A stretch of 64,000 bases of DNA from Microbacterium sp. SSM24 (GTDB taxonomy: Bacteria > Actinomycetota > Actinomycetes > Actinomycetales > Microbacteriaceae): contig NZ_JAPDNQ010000001.1 of NCBI RefSeq assembly GCF_025989145.1, forward strand, positions 1,240,001-1,304,000. The letters are read 5' to 3'. The notes beneath the pieces are model-generated. The model was not told the DNA's origin. It saw nothing but the letters and a program-made list of their open reading frames with translations, and did no database searches. Below, piece after piece: positions 24,021 to 33,043 of this stretch; positions within the stretch are counted from its first letter, which is position 1, and every line of letters begins with the position of its first letter. The translations under genes and the position numbers were made by a program.

Positions 24021-24974
24021 GTGACGACCCCCCTCGAACTCCCCGGCTGGCGCCATGTCTACTCCGGCAAGGTGCGCGACCTCTACGTGCCCGCCGACAC
24101 TCCCGAGGGGGGGAGGCCGGCGCGCATGCTGGTCGTCGCCAGCGACAGGGTCAGCGCGTTCGACCATGTGCTCGAGCCCGGCATCACCGACAAGGGCGTG
24201 CTGCTGACGACCCTCAGCCTGTGGTGGTTCGACCGGCTCGCCGGCGCGGACGGGGGGCGCAGCATCCCGAACCACCTGGCCGCGTCCCACGTGCTCACCG
24301 TCGGCGACGACGGCGAGGCGAACACCGCGGACGACCTGCGGTCGTTGATTCCGGATGCCGTCACCGGCCGGGCGATGGTCGTGAAAAGCCTCGACATGCA
24401 GCCGATCGAGTGCGTCGTGCGCGGCTACCTCACCGGGTCGGGCTGGGCCGAGTACCGCGAGAGCGGGACGGTGTGCGCAATCCCGCTCCCCTCCGGTCTG
24501 TCCAACGGCGACCGGCTTCCCGAGCCGCTCTACACGCCCGCGTGGAAAGCGCCGATGGGCGAGCACGACGAGAACATCTCGTACGAGCGCACGGTCGAGC
24601 TGGTGGGAGCGGAACGCGCGGCCGAGCTGCGCGACCTGTCCCTCGAGATCTACGCGCGCGCGGCGCGCACGGCCGAGAAGCACGGCGTGATCCTCGCCGA
24701 CACGAAGTTCGAGTTCGGCCTCGACGACGAGGGCGTCATGACGCTGGCCGACGAGGTGCTCACGAGCGACTCGTCGAGGTACTGGGATGCCGCGGCGTGG
24801 GCGGCGGGCACCACCCCCGAGGAGCGCATGGCCAGCTTCGACAAGCAGATCGTGCGCGACTGGCTGGCCGCGAACTGGGACAAGCAGGGCGAGCCGCCCG
24901 CTCTTCCCGCCGAGATCGTCGAGCGCACCGCCGCGCGCTACCGCGAGCTGCTCGAGCGCCTCTCCGCCGCCTGA
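24021..24974 (+). CDS. purC: SAICAR synthetase PurC
   Basis: Phosphoribosylaminoimidazole-succinocarboxamide synthase, 317 aa, the long actinobacterial/yeast-like form. Motifs: YSGKVRDLYV near the N-terminus, SDRVSAFDHVL, ECVVRGYLTGSGW, ILADTKFEFG and LTSDSSRYW. It joins aspartate to CAIR with ATP. GTG 24021 is set by the -10 box; the frame is open further upstream but reads through the TfoX-like gene. Confidence 0.97.
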   Translation: MTTPLELPGWRHVYSGKVRDLYVPADTPEGGRPARMLVVASDRVSAFDHVLEPGITDKGVLLTTLSLWWFDRLAGADGGRSIPNHLAASHVLTVGDDGEANTADDLRSLIPDAVTGRAMVVKSLDMQPIECVVRGYLTGSGWAEYRESGTVCAIPLPSGLSNGDRLPEPLYTPAWKAPMGEHDENISYERTVELVGAERAAELRDLSLEIYARAARTAEKHGVILADTKFEFGLDDEGVMTLADEVLTSDSSRYWDAAAWAAGTTPEERMASFDKQIVRDWLAANWDKQGEPPALPAEIVERTAARYRELLERLSAA

Positions 24975-25017
24975 CCCTCTCCGCCGCCGGACCCCTTCCC
25001 CGCGAGGCCCGGCCGGT

Positions 25018-26595
25018 TCAGGCGTTCTTCATCGCGCGCAGGCGCGCGAGGAGAACCGGCCCGGTGCGGTCGAGCGTGCGGCCGCCCACCGCGATTCCGG
25101 CGACGAGGACCGCGGCGCCCATCACGATGCCGATGAGCCCTCCGACCGCGCCGAGCGCGGCATCCTCGGTCACGATCGCGATCGACCCGACGACGATCGC
25201 CGGCGACGCCAGCACGAGGGCGCACAGCGAGACGCCGAGGAAGACGAGTCCCTGCACGAACGTCGTGCCGGGAACGCGCTTGAACGGATTGTCGTCGGAG
25301 CCCGGGACCGGCACGACGAGCACCGCCGAGGTGACGGCGCAGACGCCGTAGCAGGTCAGCAGGATCCCCACCGACATCCCGAGGATTCCCGGCACCTGGG
25401 CGCCGTCACCGGACAGCGCGAGGGGGAGCGCCGCGCCGATGAGGAGCGCCGGGAGCGCGACCGCCCCGGCGGCCAGCGCGCGGCCCGCGCGGTCCGCCCG
25501 GCCCGGAGCGCCCGCGGCGAGCTGCAGGCCGAACGCCGTGCCGTCGTACGAGATGTCGGCATACGAGACCATGCCGAGGACGAGGGCGATCAGCGGTGCC
25601 GCGAAGCCCAGCGCGACGACGACGTCGCCGTCCCGCGCGTACAGCCACAGCATCACCGCGACCAGGGGCACGACGACGAGCTGGCGCAGATAGCGCGGAT
25701 CGCGCGTCCAGTACGTGAGCGCCCGCGCGAAGATCGCCCCGGTGGCGTTCGCCGGCACCCGTCCGAACCAGCCGATGCGCCCCGCCGCGAGGCTGCCACC
25801 GGTGCGCTGCTTCGGGCGCACGAGCGCTCGACCCAGCGACCACCGCCACAGCGCCCACAGCGCCGCCAGCGTCCCGACGGCGATCGCGAGCTTTCCGAGA
25901 GCGCTGAGCCAATCGCCCGCCGCCGCATCTGCGGGCACCGCCCAGGCCGCCCCCAGCGGCGTCCAGCCCAGTGCGCTGACGACGCTGCGCAGCGAGTCCA
26001 CGTTCAGCGCGAACCCGGCCGTGATCCCGGCGAGGATGGGTCCGGCCAGGATCAGCGGGATGAAGACGAGGATTCCGGATGCTTCGCGCAGCCGCCGCCC
26101 GCTGCTCATCCTCGCGGCGAGCGCAGCCATCGCCCGCGATGCGACGACAGCGGTGACCGCGGCCAGCGGCGCGCAGATCAGCCATGCCGGAAGCGCGGCG
26201 GGCCAGTGCACCCACGTGGCTACCGTGGCGAGCGCCGTGAGGGAGGTGATGATGCCGGGGACGCCGGTGACTCCCGCGAGGCCGAGCGCGATCATCATGC
26301 GCCGCAGCGTCATGGGGAAGACGACGAGCCGCTCCGGGTCCAGCGTGGCGTCCACCCCGAACGCCAGGAGAGGTCCTACGACCCACCCGATGGTGATCAG
26401 GCAGCCGATGCCCGTGATCACGACGGCCGCTGTCGGCAGGTCGCCGAACCCGAGCGCCACGAGGCCGATGACCGCGCCGATCAGCAGGGCGACGCCGTAC
26501 GCCGCGCCCGCGACGAAGCCGACGAGCTGCGCGGGGTGGCGGGCCAGCTGGTTGCCGAGGACGCGGAAGCGCAGCCTCAGGAGGATCGCAACCAT
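25018..26595 (-). CDS. ABC-2-type exporter permease
   Basis: A 525-aa membrane protein with many hydrophobic segments and no recognised catalytic motif. ATG 26595 lies 19 nt inside the end of the ATPase gene, so the two are coupled. Long permeases of this kind pair with the SAGM-type ATPase upstream and are often annotated only as transporter. Substrate unknown. It converges on purC. Confidence 0.8.
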   Translation of the reverse strand: MVAILLRLRFRVLGNQLARHPAQLVGFVAGAAYGVALLIGAVIGLVALGFGDLPTAAVVITGIGCLITIGWVVGPLLAFGVDATLDPERLVVFPMTLRRMMIALGLAGVTGVPGIITSLTALATVATWVHWPAALPAWLICAPLAAVTAVVASRAMAALAARMSSGRRLREASGILVFIPLILAGPILAGITAGFALNVDSLRSVVSALGWTPLGAAWAVPADAAAGDWLSALGKLAIAVGTLAALWALWRWSLGRALVRPKQRTGGSLAAGRIGWFGRVPANATGAIFARALTYWTRDPRYLRQLVVVPLVAVMLWLYARDGDVVVALGFAAPLIALVLGMVSYADISYDGTAFGLQLAAGAPGRADRAGRALAAGAVALPALLIGAALPLALSGDGAQVPGILGMSVGILLTCYGVCAVTSAVLVVPVPGSDDNPFKRVPGTTFVQGLVFLGVSLCALVLASPAIVVGSIAIVTEDAALGAVGGLIGIVMGAAVLVAGIAVGGRTLDRTGPVLLARLRAMKNA

Positions 26596-27377
26596 GCCGG
26601 ACCCTCCGAGCGGTGGCGGCCGCCGACGAGGTCGACGAAGCGGTCCTGCAGCGACTGCCCGGCGCGCACGTCGTCGACCGAGCCCGCCACGAGCAGCCTG
26701 CCCCCCGACACGATCGCGACGTGGTCGCACATGCGCTGCACGAGGTCCATGGAGTGGCTCGACACGATGACGGTCCCGCCGCCGTCCACGTAGCCCGCGA
26801 GGATGTCCTGGATGTTCGCCGACGACACCGGGTCGACGGACTCGAACGGCTCGTCGAGGATGAGCAGTTCCGGAGCGTGGACCAGCGCGCACGCGAGCGC
26901 GATCTTCTTGGTCATGCCGGCCGAGTAGTCGATGACCAGCGTGCCCGCGGCATCCGTCATGTCCATCATCGCGAGCAGATCGGCCGTGCGGTGGGCGATC
27001 TCGTCGTGGCGCAGACCGAACAGCAGCCCCGTGTAGGTGACGAGCTGCTCGCCCGTCAGCCGGTCGAAGAGCTTGACACCGTCGGCGAGGTTGCCCACTT
27101 TCGCCTTCGCGGCGACCGGGTCACGCCACACGTCCGTGCCGTGCACGAAGGCACTCCCCGCGTCGGGCATCAGCAGACCCGTCGCCATCGAGAGCGTCGT
27201 CGTCTTGCCCGCGCCGTTGGGTCCGACGAGCCCGTAGAACGATCCGGTCGGAACGGTCAGGCTGATCCCGTCGACGGCGACCTTGTCGCCGAAGCGCTTG
27301 TGCAGCTGCCGCAGCTCGAGTGCCGCGGGTGGCGGCTCCGCGGCGGGGGGTCCCACGGGAGGGAGTGGTTCGGTCAC
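26577..27377 (-). CDS. ABC transporter ATPase
   Basis: A 266-aa ATPase of the ABC-2 exporter type. A Pro-rich N-terminus of about 22 residues is followed by Walker A GPNGAGKTTTLSMATG and Walker B LLILDEPFESVD. The signature is YSAGMTKK instead of LSGGQ, a variant seen in this exporter subgroup. The switch His is in VSSHSMDLVQ. GTG 27377 has GGAG 5 nt upstream and is preferred over a longer frame. Works with the 25018-26595 permease. Confidence 0.9.
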   Translation of the reverse strand: MTEPLPPVGPPAAEPPPAALELRQLHKRFGDKVAVDGISLTVPTGSFYGLVGPNGAGKTTTLSMATGLLMPDAGSAFVHGTDVWRDPVAAKAKVGNLADGVKLFDRLTGEQLVTYTGLLFGLRHDEIAHRTADLLAMMDMTDAAGTLVIDYSAGMTKKIALACALVHAPELLILDEPFESVDPVSSANIQDILAGYVDGGGTVIVSSHSMDLVQRMCDHVAIVSGGRLLVAGSVDDVRAGQSLQDRFVDLVGGRHRSEGPAWLRSS

Positions 27378-27523
27378 ACGGGCTCCGTCTGCTCGATCAC
27401 GTCGATCGCCCGTCGAGACCGAGAGCGCGGGTCCAGCCTCTCCGACAGGGGGCCTCGAGGGCAATCACCGCGCCCAGGCGCGCCGCGGGAATCAAAGGCG
27501 GATGCCTCGGGTTGTCTATTCGC

Positions 27524-28393
27524 ATGAATGAGAAACTCGCGGCCGACACGGGCATGGGGCCGGTGACGCTGCTCGTCGGCGATCTGGACGCCATGACGGC
27601 GTACTACCGCGACGTCGTCACCCTGCAGGTGCTCGCGGCCGACGGCGACACCGTCACGCTCGGCCGCGCGAACCGGCCGATCGTCGTGCTCCGGCACGAG
27701 CCCGCGCTGCGCCATGCGACGCCGGGCTCAGCGGGACTCTTCCACACCGCGATCCTCTTCGAGACGCAGGCCGCCCTCGCCGCCGCCCTCTACAGCGTCG
27801 CCCGGAACGCCCCGGGCACGTTCACCGGGTCGGCCGACCACCTCGTCAGTCAGGCGTTCTACTTCACCGATCCCGAGGGCAACGGCATCGAGCTGTACTG
27901 GGACCGCGCGCGCACCGAGTGGTCGTGGACGCACGGCAGCATCGAGATGGGAACGCTGTACCTGGACCCGAACGGATTCCTCGGCGAGCACCTCACCGAG
28001 GAGGCGGCGCTCGGCGCGACCGCCGGGGAGGCGGCATCCGTCGGTCACGTCCACCTGTCGGTGGGGGATGTCGCGACCGCTCGCGCGTTCTACGTCGACG
28101 CCCTCGGATTCGACGAGACGGCGGCGCTCGGCAACCAGGCCGTGTTCGTGAGCGCCGGCGGCTACCACCACCACATGGCGATGAACGTCTGGAACTCACG
28201 AGGGGCCGGACCCCGGATGCCGGCACTCGGCCTCGGCCGCGTCGACCTCGCCCTGCCCGACGAGGACGCCCTCGGCTCGCTCACCGAGCGCCTCCGCCAT
28301 CGCGGCGTCGAGGTGCGCGACGACGGACGCGCCCTGCGATTCGACGACCCCTGGGCGAACGTCCTCCAGGCGACGGCGCCCGGCCGGGCCTGA
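27524..28393 (+). CDS. VOC-family (CatE-like) two-domain dioxygenase/glyoxalase homologue
   Basis: A 289-aa cytoplasmic protein with two vicinal-oxygen-chelate halves. Residues about 8-130 carry FHTAILFE and GIELYWDR; residues about 165-285 carry VGHVHLSVGDVATARAFYVDALGF and HHHMAMNVWNS. The His/Glu positions fit metal-binding VOC enzymes of the catechol-2,3-dioxygenase-like CatE type. Substrate not predictable. Start ATG 27524. It is convergent with the LacI gene, 6 nt apart. Confidence 0.85.
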   Translation: MNEKLAADTGMGPVTLLVGDLDAMTAYYRDVVTLQVLAADGDTVTLGRANRPIVVLRHEPALRHATPGSAGLFHTAILFETQAALAAALYSVARNAPGTFTGSADHLVSQAFYFTDPEGNGIELYWDRARTEWSWTHGSIEMGTLYLDPNGFLGEHLTEEAALGATAGEAASVGHVHLSVGDVATARAFYVDALGFDETAALGNQAVFVSAGGYHHHMAMNVWNSRGAGPRMPALGLGRVDLALPDEDALGSLTERLRHRGVEVRDDGRALRFDDPWANVLQATAPGRA

Positions 28394-28399
28394 CGCGCG

Positions 28400-29413
28400 T
28401 CAGACCGATTCGCGGACGACGAGCTCGGTCTCGAGGATCGTCACGTGACGCGGATGCCGCCCTGCGAGCAGGTCGAGGAGCACGGTCGCCATGCGCTCAC
28501 CCTGGGCGAACGACGGCTGCCGCATCGTGGTGAGCAGCGGCTCGACCGACGTCGCGACCGGTGAGTCGTCGAAGCCCATGATCGCGATGTCCTCGGGCAC
28601 GCGAAGACCGGCGGCGGCGATGACGGTCAGCGCGCCGCGTGCCATGAGGTCGCTCGCGACGAAGACCGCGTCGGGCCGCTCGCCGGCTTCGAGGATGCGG
28701 CGCATCGCGTCCGCGCCGCCGTCGGCGGTGAAGTTGCCGTCGGCGATCACGCCCTCGTGCAGGTCCCACGCGCGCAGGGCATCGCGGTAGCCCTGCAGGC
28801 GGTCGACGCCGGCGGGCATCGTGAGCGGGCCGGTGATGCTGGCGATGTTCCGGTGCCCGCGCTCGATCAGGTACGTGGTCGCGTCGTGGCCGCCGCGCAC
28901 GTTGTCGACGTCGACGTAGTAGTCCCGCTCGCGCTCGCGCACCGGGCGGCCGCCGTAGACCACCGGCACGGCGTTCGCGATGCGGTCGATGAAGAGGTCG
29001 CTGGTGTGGTGCGACACGATGATCGCGCCGTCGACGGCGCCGCTGCGCACGTAGCTGGTGGTCTTGTCGCCCGGGTCGTCGTTCGCGATGAAGAGGTTGA
29101 GCACGTAGTCCGAGCGGCTCAGTCGCGCGTTGATGCCCGACACGATCGCGGCGAAGAAGGGGTCGCCGAAGAATCGGGTGGTGTCCTCGGGCACGACGAG
29201 GGCGATCGCGTGCGTCTGCCGGCTTGCGAGCGAGCGCGCCGCCCGGTTCGGCACGTAGTTGAGGTCTGCGATCGCCTTCGTGACCGCTTCGAGCGCCTCG
29301 GGGCTGACCGCAGTGGAGCCGTTCACGACACGCGAGACCGTCGACCGCGAGACCCCCGCGGCAGCGGCGACCTCCTCGATCGTGACCGTCCCGCGCAGCG
29401 CGTCCGTCGTCAT
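28400..29413 (-). CDS. cebR: LacI-family regulator, CebR-like
   Basis: A 337-aa repressor. The helix-turn-helix IEEVAAAAGVSRSTVSRVVNGS is followed by the hinge helix (NRAARSLASRQ) and a periplasmic-binding-like sensor domain ending in GFDDSPVATSVEPLLTTMRQP. It is last gene of the ceb-type operon (binding protein, permeases, GH1). Three CebR-type operators sit at the operon promoter, which supports assignment as the cello-oligosaccharide repressor. Symbol assigned by synteny and operator match, not by sequence search. Confidence 0.8.
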   Translation of the reverse strand: MTTDALRGTVTIEEVAAAAGVSRSTVSRVVNGSTAVSPEALEAVTKAIADLNYVPNRAARSLASRQTHAIALVVPEDTTRFFGDPFFAAIVSGINARLSRSDYVLNLFIANDDPGDKTTSYVRSGAVDGAIIVSHHTSDLFIDRIANAVPVVYGGRPVRERERDYYVDVDNVRGGHDATTYLIERGHRNIASITGPLTMPAGVDRLQGYRDALRAWDLHEGVIADGNFTADGGADAMRRILEAGERPDAVFVASDLMARGALTVIAAAGLRVPEDIAIMGFDDSPVATSVEPLLTTMRQPSFAQGERMATVLLDLLAGRHPRHVTILETELVVRESV

Positions 29414-29455
29414 CTCCCCTGCTTCCCTTCCGGATGCTCCGGCACCCTGTGGATG

Positions 29456-30925
29456 CTACGACCGAACGGCCGCCGTATCCCGCTCGAGCGCCCGCGCGGC
29501 GATGATCCGGCTGTACTCGCGGCCACTGTCCTTCACGGTCCGCAACTGCGTGTCGTAGTCGACCCGCACGATCCCGAACCGCTTCTCGTAGCCCCACGCC
29601 CACTCGAAGTTGTCGAGCAGCGACCAATAGAAGTATCCCCGCACATCGGCGCCGGCATCCACCGCATCGAGGATCGCGCCGAGATGCGCGGACACGAAGT
29701 CCGCACGCTCGGCGTCGTGCACGCGCACCTCGCCGTCCTCGACGACGCGCTCGTCGTCGTAGGCGGCGCCGTTCTCGGTGACGAAGAGCGTCGTGCCGGC
29801 GGGCTGGGCGTACTCGTCCCACACCCGGGTCAGCAGGCGGGTGAGCCCCTCGGGCTGCACTTCCCAGTGCATCGGGGTGCGGGGCAGCCCGCGCTCGTGC
29901 CAGTGGATGCCCTCGTGCGAGGGGAAGGGCGAGTGGCCGGGTCGGTCGGTGGGGGCGTCGCCGCCGGCCGGGGGGACCGCCGGTGCATGGCCTCCGACGA
30001 ACTCGCCGTGGTAGTAGTTCACACCGAGGGTGTCGATCGGGGTCGAGATGACCTCGAGGTCGCCCGGTCGCACTGCCGCCTCGAACGCGTCGATCGCGCC
30101 GGCGTCGACGGCGCGGATGTCTTCGACCACGTCCGCCGGGTATCCGCCGCGGAAGATCGGGTCGAGGAACCAGCGGTTGAACTGGCCGTCGATGCGGCGG
30201 GCCGCGTCGAGGTCGGCGGGATCGTTCTCGTCCACCGGGTCGGCGACCGTGAGGTTCAGCGTGATCCCGAGGTTGAGCGAAGCATCCCGCGCCCGCAGCT
30301 CGCGGACCGCCTGACCGTGGCCGAGCATCAGGTGGTGCGCGGCGAGCACGCCTTCGGTCACGCTGTAGTGGCCGGGGGCGTGGAGTCCGGCGGTGTAGCT
30401 GAGGAACGACGAGCACCACGGCTCGTTGAGGGTCGTCCACACGTTCACGCGATCGCCGAGGGCGTCGTGCATGTCGAGCGCATACTCGGTGAACAGGTCG
30501 GCCGTGTCGCGGTTCGCCCAGCCGCCCTTGTCCTGCAGCGCCTGCGGCAGATCCCAGTGGTACAGCGTGAGCCACGGCAGGATGCCGGCATCCAGCAGCT
30601 CGTCCACGAGACGCTTGTAGAAGTCCACGCCCTGGAGGTTGAGCGCACCGCCGTCGGGGCGAACGCGCGACCACGAGGTCGAGAAGCGGTAGGTCTGCAG
30701 ACCCATCGACTTCATCAGCGCGACGTCATCGCCGTACCGGTGGTAGTGATCGCACGCCACATCGCCGTTGTCGGCGTTGATGACGGCCCCCGGAACCCGG
30801 CAGAACGCATCCCAGATCGAGTCGCGGCGTCCGCCTTCGTGTGCGGCGCCCTCGATCTGGAAGGCGGCGGTGGCCGCGCCGAACAGGAAGTTCGACGGGA
30901 AGGCGCGCGCGGTGGTCGCGGTCAT
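29456..30925 (-). CDS. GH1 beta-glucosidase
   Basis: A 489-aa glycosidase of family 1, cytoplasmic (no signal peptide), for hydrolysing imported cellobiose-like sugars. It opens FPSNFLFGAATAAFQIEGA, the GH1 N-terminal signature. The acid/base is Glu168 in TLNEPW and the nucleophile Glu384 in FVTENGAAYDD. The C-terminal YFYWSLLDNFEWAWGY is the aglycone-site signature. It lies between cebG-like and cebR-like genes, matching the Streptomyces cebEFG-bglC order. Confidence 0.95.
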   Translation of the reverse strand: MTATTARAFPSNFLFGAATAAFQIEGAAHEGGRRDSIWDAFCRVPGAVINADNGDVACDHYHRYGDDVALMKSMGLQTYRFSTSWSRVRPDGGALNLQGVDFYKRLVDELLDAGILPWLTLYHWDLPQALQDKGGWANRDTADLFTEYALDMHDALGDRVNVWTTLNEPWCSSFLSYTAGLHAPGHYSVTEGVLAAHHLMLGHGQAVRELRARDASLNLGITLNLTVADPVDENDPADLDAARRIDGQFNRWFLDPIFRGGYPADVVEDIRAVDAGAIDAFEAAVRPGDLEVISTPIDTLGVNYYHGEFVGGHAPAVPPAGGDAPTDRPGHSPFPSHEGIHWHERGLPRTPMHWEVQPEGLTRLLTRVWDEYAQPAGTTLFVTENGAAYDDERVVEDGEVRVHDAERADFVSAHLGAILDAVDAGADVRGYFYWSLLDNFEWAWGYEKRFGIVRVDYDTQLRTVKDSGREYSRIIAARALERDTAAVRS

Positions 30926-30980
30926 GCGGACAGCGTCCTCTCTGGGATGGTGGTGTTCGAAAAGCGGTCGGATGCCGCGC

Positions 30981-31898
30981 TCAGCCCTTGACCGCGCCGG
31001 CCATGATCCCGCTCACGAGCTGCTTGCCGGCGAAGGCGAAGAGGATGAGGAGCGGGATCGTCGACAGGAGCACGCCCGCCAGCACGATCGAGTAGTCGAC
31101 GAAGTAGTTCGACTGCAGCAGCGAGAGCGCGACCGGGAGGGTGGGGCTCTGACGGTCGAGCACGATGAACGGCCAGAAGAAGTTGTTCCACGCGCCGACG
31201 AACGTGAACAGGAACAGCATCGCGGCAGCGGGGCGGGCGGCGGTCACGCCGACCACCCAGAACGTGCGCATCATCGACGCGCCGTCGACGCGGGCGGCCT
31301 CGATGAGCTCGTCGGGAACGGACTGCTGCAGGTACTGCGTCATCCAGAACACGCCGAACGCGCTGGTGAGCGCCGGGATGATGATGGCGCCGATCTGACC
31401 CGTCCAGCCGAGGTCGGCGAACAGGATGTACAGCGGCACGACGCCGAGCTGCATCGGCACGGCCATCGTCGCGACGACGAAGATGAGCAGCGCCTTGCTG
31501 CCGCGGAAGCGGAGCTTCGCGAACGCCCACCCGGCCAGGGTCGATGTGACGACGACGGCGGCGGCGATGAGCGTGGAGCTGTAGATCGAGTTCCACAGCG
31601 CCGGCCAGAAGTTCACGGCCGGGTCGTTCACGACCGAGAGTGCGTTGGCGATGAAGTTGCCGCCGGGGATCCACGACATGTTCGGGTCGTTGATCGTCGT
31701 CGAGTCGCCCGAGCCGATCAGGAACGACCAGTAATAGGGGAACACGGCCGACACGATGACGACGCCGAGTCCGATGTAGACCCAGAAGCCGGCGCGGTGA
31801 CCGCGGATCTTCGTCGTGCGGTTGCGGCCACGGCCTTCGGCGATGCCTGCGGTGGCGACGGTCTGCTCGACCATCGCGATGGGAGGAGTCGTGCTCAT
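30981..31898 (-). CDS. cebG: Sugar ABC permease (MalG/CebG type)
   Basis: Inner-membrane permease of 305 aa with six helices in the C-terminal 270 residues. The cytoplasmic EAA loop reads ELIEAARVDGASMMRTFW. It ends IMAGAVKG, as carbohydrate permeases of this branch do. Start ATG 31898 overlaps the previous gene (ATGA) with GGAGG upstream. It forms the channel with the cebF-like partner. No ATPase gene is present; ceb systems normally borrow a shared MsiK ATPase encoded elsewhere. Confidence 0.85.
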   Translation of the reverse strand: MSTTPPIAMVEQTVATAGIAEGRGRNRTTKIRGHRAGFWVYIGLGVVIVSAVFPYYWSFLIGSGDSTTINDPNMSWIPGGNFIANALSVVNDPAVNFWPALWNSIYSSTLIAAAVVVTSTLAGWAFAKLRFRGSKALLIFVVATMAVPMQLGVVPLYILFADLGWTGQIGAIIIPALTSAFGVFWMTQYLQQSVPDELIEAARVDGASMMRTFWVVGVTAARPAAAMLFLFTFVGAWNNFFWPFIVLDRQSPTLPVALSLLQSNYFVDYSIVLAGVLLSTIPLLILFAFAGKQLVSGIMAGAVKG

Positions 31899-32917
31899 CG
31901 GCGGAACCCCTTTCTGCGCGGTGCGGTGACCCCTCTGCCACCCTCGTCCCGGACGAGCCGGCGGGTGACGGCGAGGCTGATCAGGCCGATGACGAGGATG
32001 ATGAGGAAGAGGATCCAGGCCAGTGCGGCGGCGCGGCCGAAGTTCCACTCGCGCCAGCCGATGTTGTAGAGGAAGAGCGTGATCGTCAGCCACTGCTGCG
32101 CGGCCCCGCCCTCACCGGTGTTGTCGTACATGCGCGGCTCGTCGAAGATCTGCAGGCCGCCGATGGTCGACGTGATGATCACGAAGATGAGGGTCGGCCG
32201 CAGCGACGGCACGGTGATCGCGGTGAACTGGCGGAACGCGCCGGCGCCGTCGACGGTCGCGGCTTCGTAGTAGTCCCGCGGGATCGCCTGCATCGCGGCG
32301 AGGAGGATCAGCGCGTTGTAGCCCGTCCAGCGGAAGTTCACCATGGTCGCGATGGCGACGTGGCTCCAGAACGGGTCCTTGTGCCAGGGGATGGGCTGCA
32401 GACCGATGTCGGTGAGGATGTTGTTCACCAGACCGTGGTTGTCGCCGAACATGTTGCTGAAGATCAGCGCGACGGCGACGGGCGCCATCACGTAGGGCAG
32501 CAGCACGCCCATTCGCCAGAAGGTCTTGGAGCGGATGTTGCGGTCGAGCATCGCGGCGATGAAGACCGCGAGGATCAGCTGCGGCACCGTCGAGAGCAGG
32601 AAGATGCTGAACGTGTTGCGCAGGGCGGTCCAGAACTGCGGGTTCTGGAGGATCCAGATGTACTGGTCGAATCCGACGAATTCGCCGGAGTTGCGCACGA
32701 GGTCCCAGTTCTGGAACGAGATCACCGCGGTGTAGGCGATGGGGAAGAGACCCACGATCGCGAAGACGATGAAGAACGGCGAGATGTAGAGGTAGGGCGA
32801 GAACTTCAGATCCCACTTGCTCACCCGGTGGGAGAAGGAGATCACGCGCGGCTGGCGTTCGGGAGATGGCCGGTCGGCCGGCCCGGATGCCGCGGGGCGG
32901 GTTGCGGTCGAGGTCAC
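31895..32917 (-). CDS. cebF: Sugar ABC permease (MalF/CebF type)
   Basis: A 340-aa permease. A Pro/Ser-rich cytoplasmic tail of about 35 residues precedes six helices (first at YLYISPFFIVFAIVGLFPIAY). The EAA loop is YYEAATVDGAGAFRQF. GTG 32917 is used because GGAG sits 6 nt upstream; a longer frame begins in the preceding hairpin. Translation is coupled to cebG-like through ATGA. Confidence 0.85.
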   Translation of the reverse strand: MTSTATRPAASGPADRPSPERQPRVISFSHRVSKWDLKFSPYLYISPFFIVFAIVGLFPIAYTAVISFQNWDLVRNSGEFVGFDQYIWILQNPQFWTALRNTFSIFLLSTVPQLILAVFIAAMLDRNIRSKTFWRMGVLLPYVMAPVAVALIFSNMFGDNHGLVNNILTDIGLQPIPWHKDPFWSHVAIATMVNFRWTGYNALILLAAMQAIPRDYYEAATVDGAGAFRQFTAITVPSLRPTLIFVIITSTIGGLQIFDEPRMYDNTGEGGAAQQWLTITLFLYNIGWREWNFGRAAALAWILFLIILVIGLISLAVTRRLVRDEGGRGVTAPRRKGFRR

Positions 32918-32954
32918 CGGTGGCTCCGATTCGGTGTCGAGGTTCGAGGGGGGT

Positions 32955-32995
32955 GGAGGAGTGTGCGCGGGCGGAAGACCCGCACACACTCCTCC
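32955..32995 (-). terminator. Intercistronic hairpin between binding protein and permeases
   Basis: 17-nt arms (32955-32971, 32979-32995; one mismatch) with a 7-nt loop. Such hairpins protect or attenuate, giving more binding protein than permease from one transcript. Confidence 0.7.
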
Positions 32996-33043
32996 TCTCA
33001 GGCCTCGACCGGGCGAGCGGTCGAAGCTGTCACTGCTGGCCTA

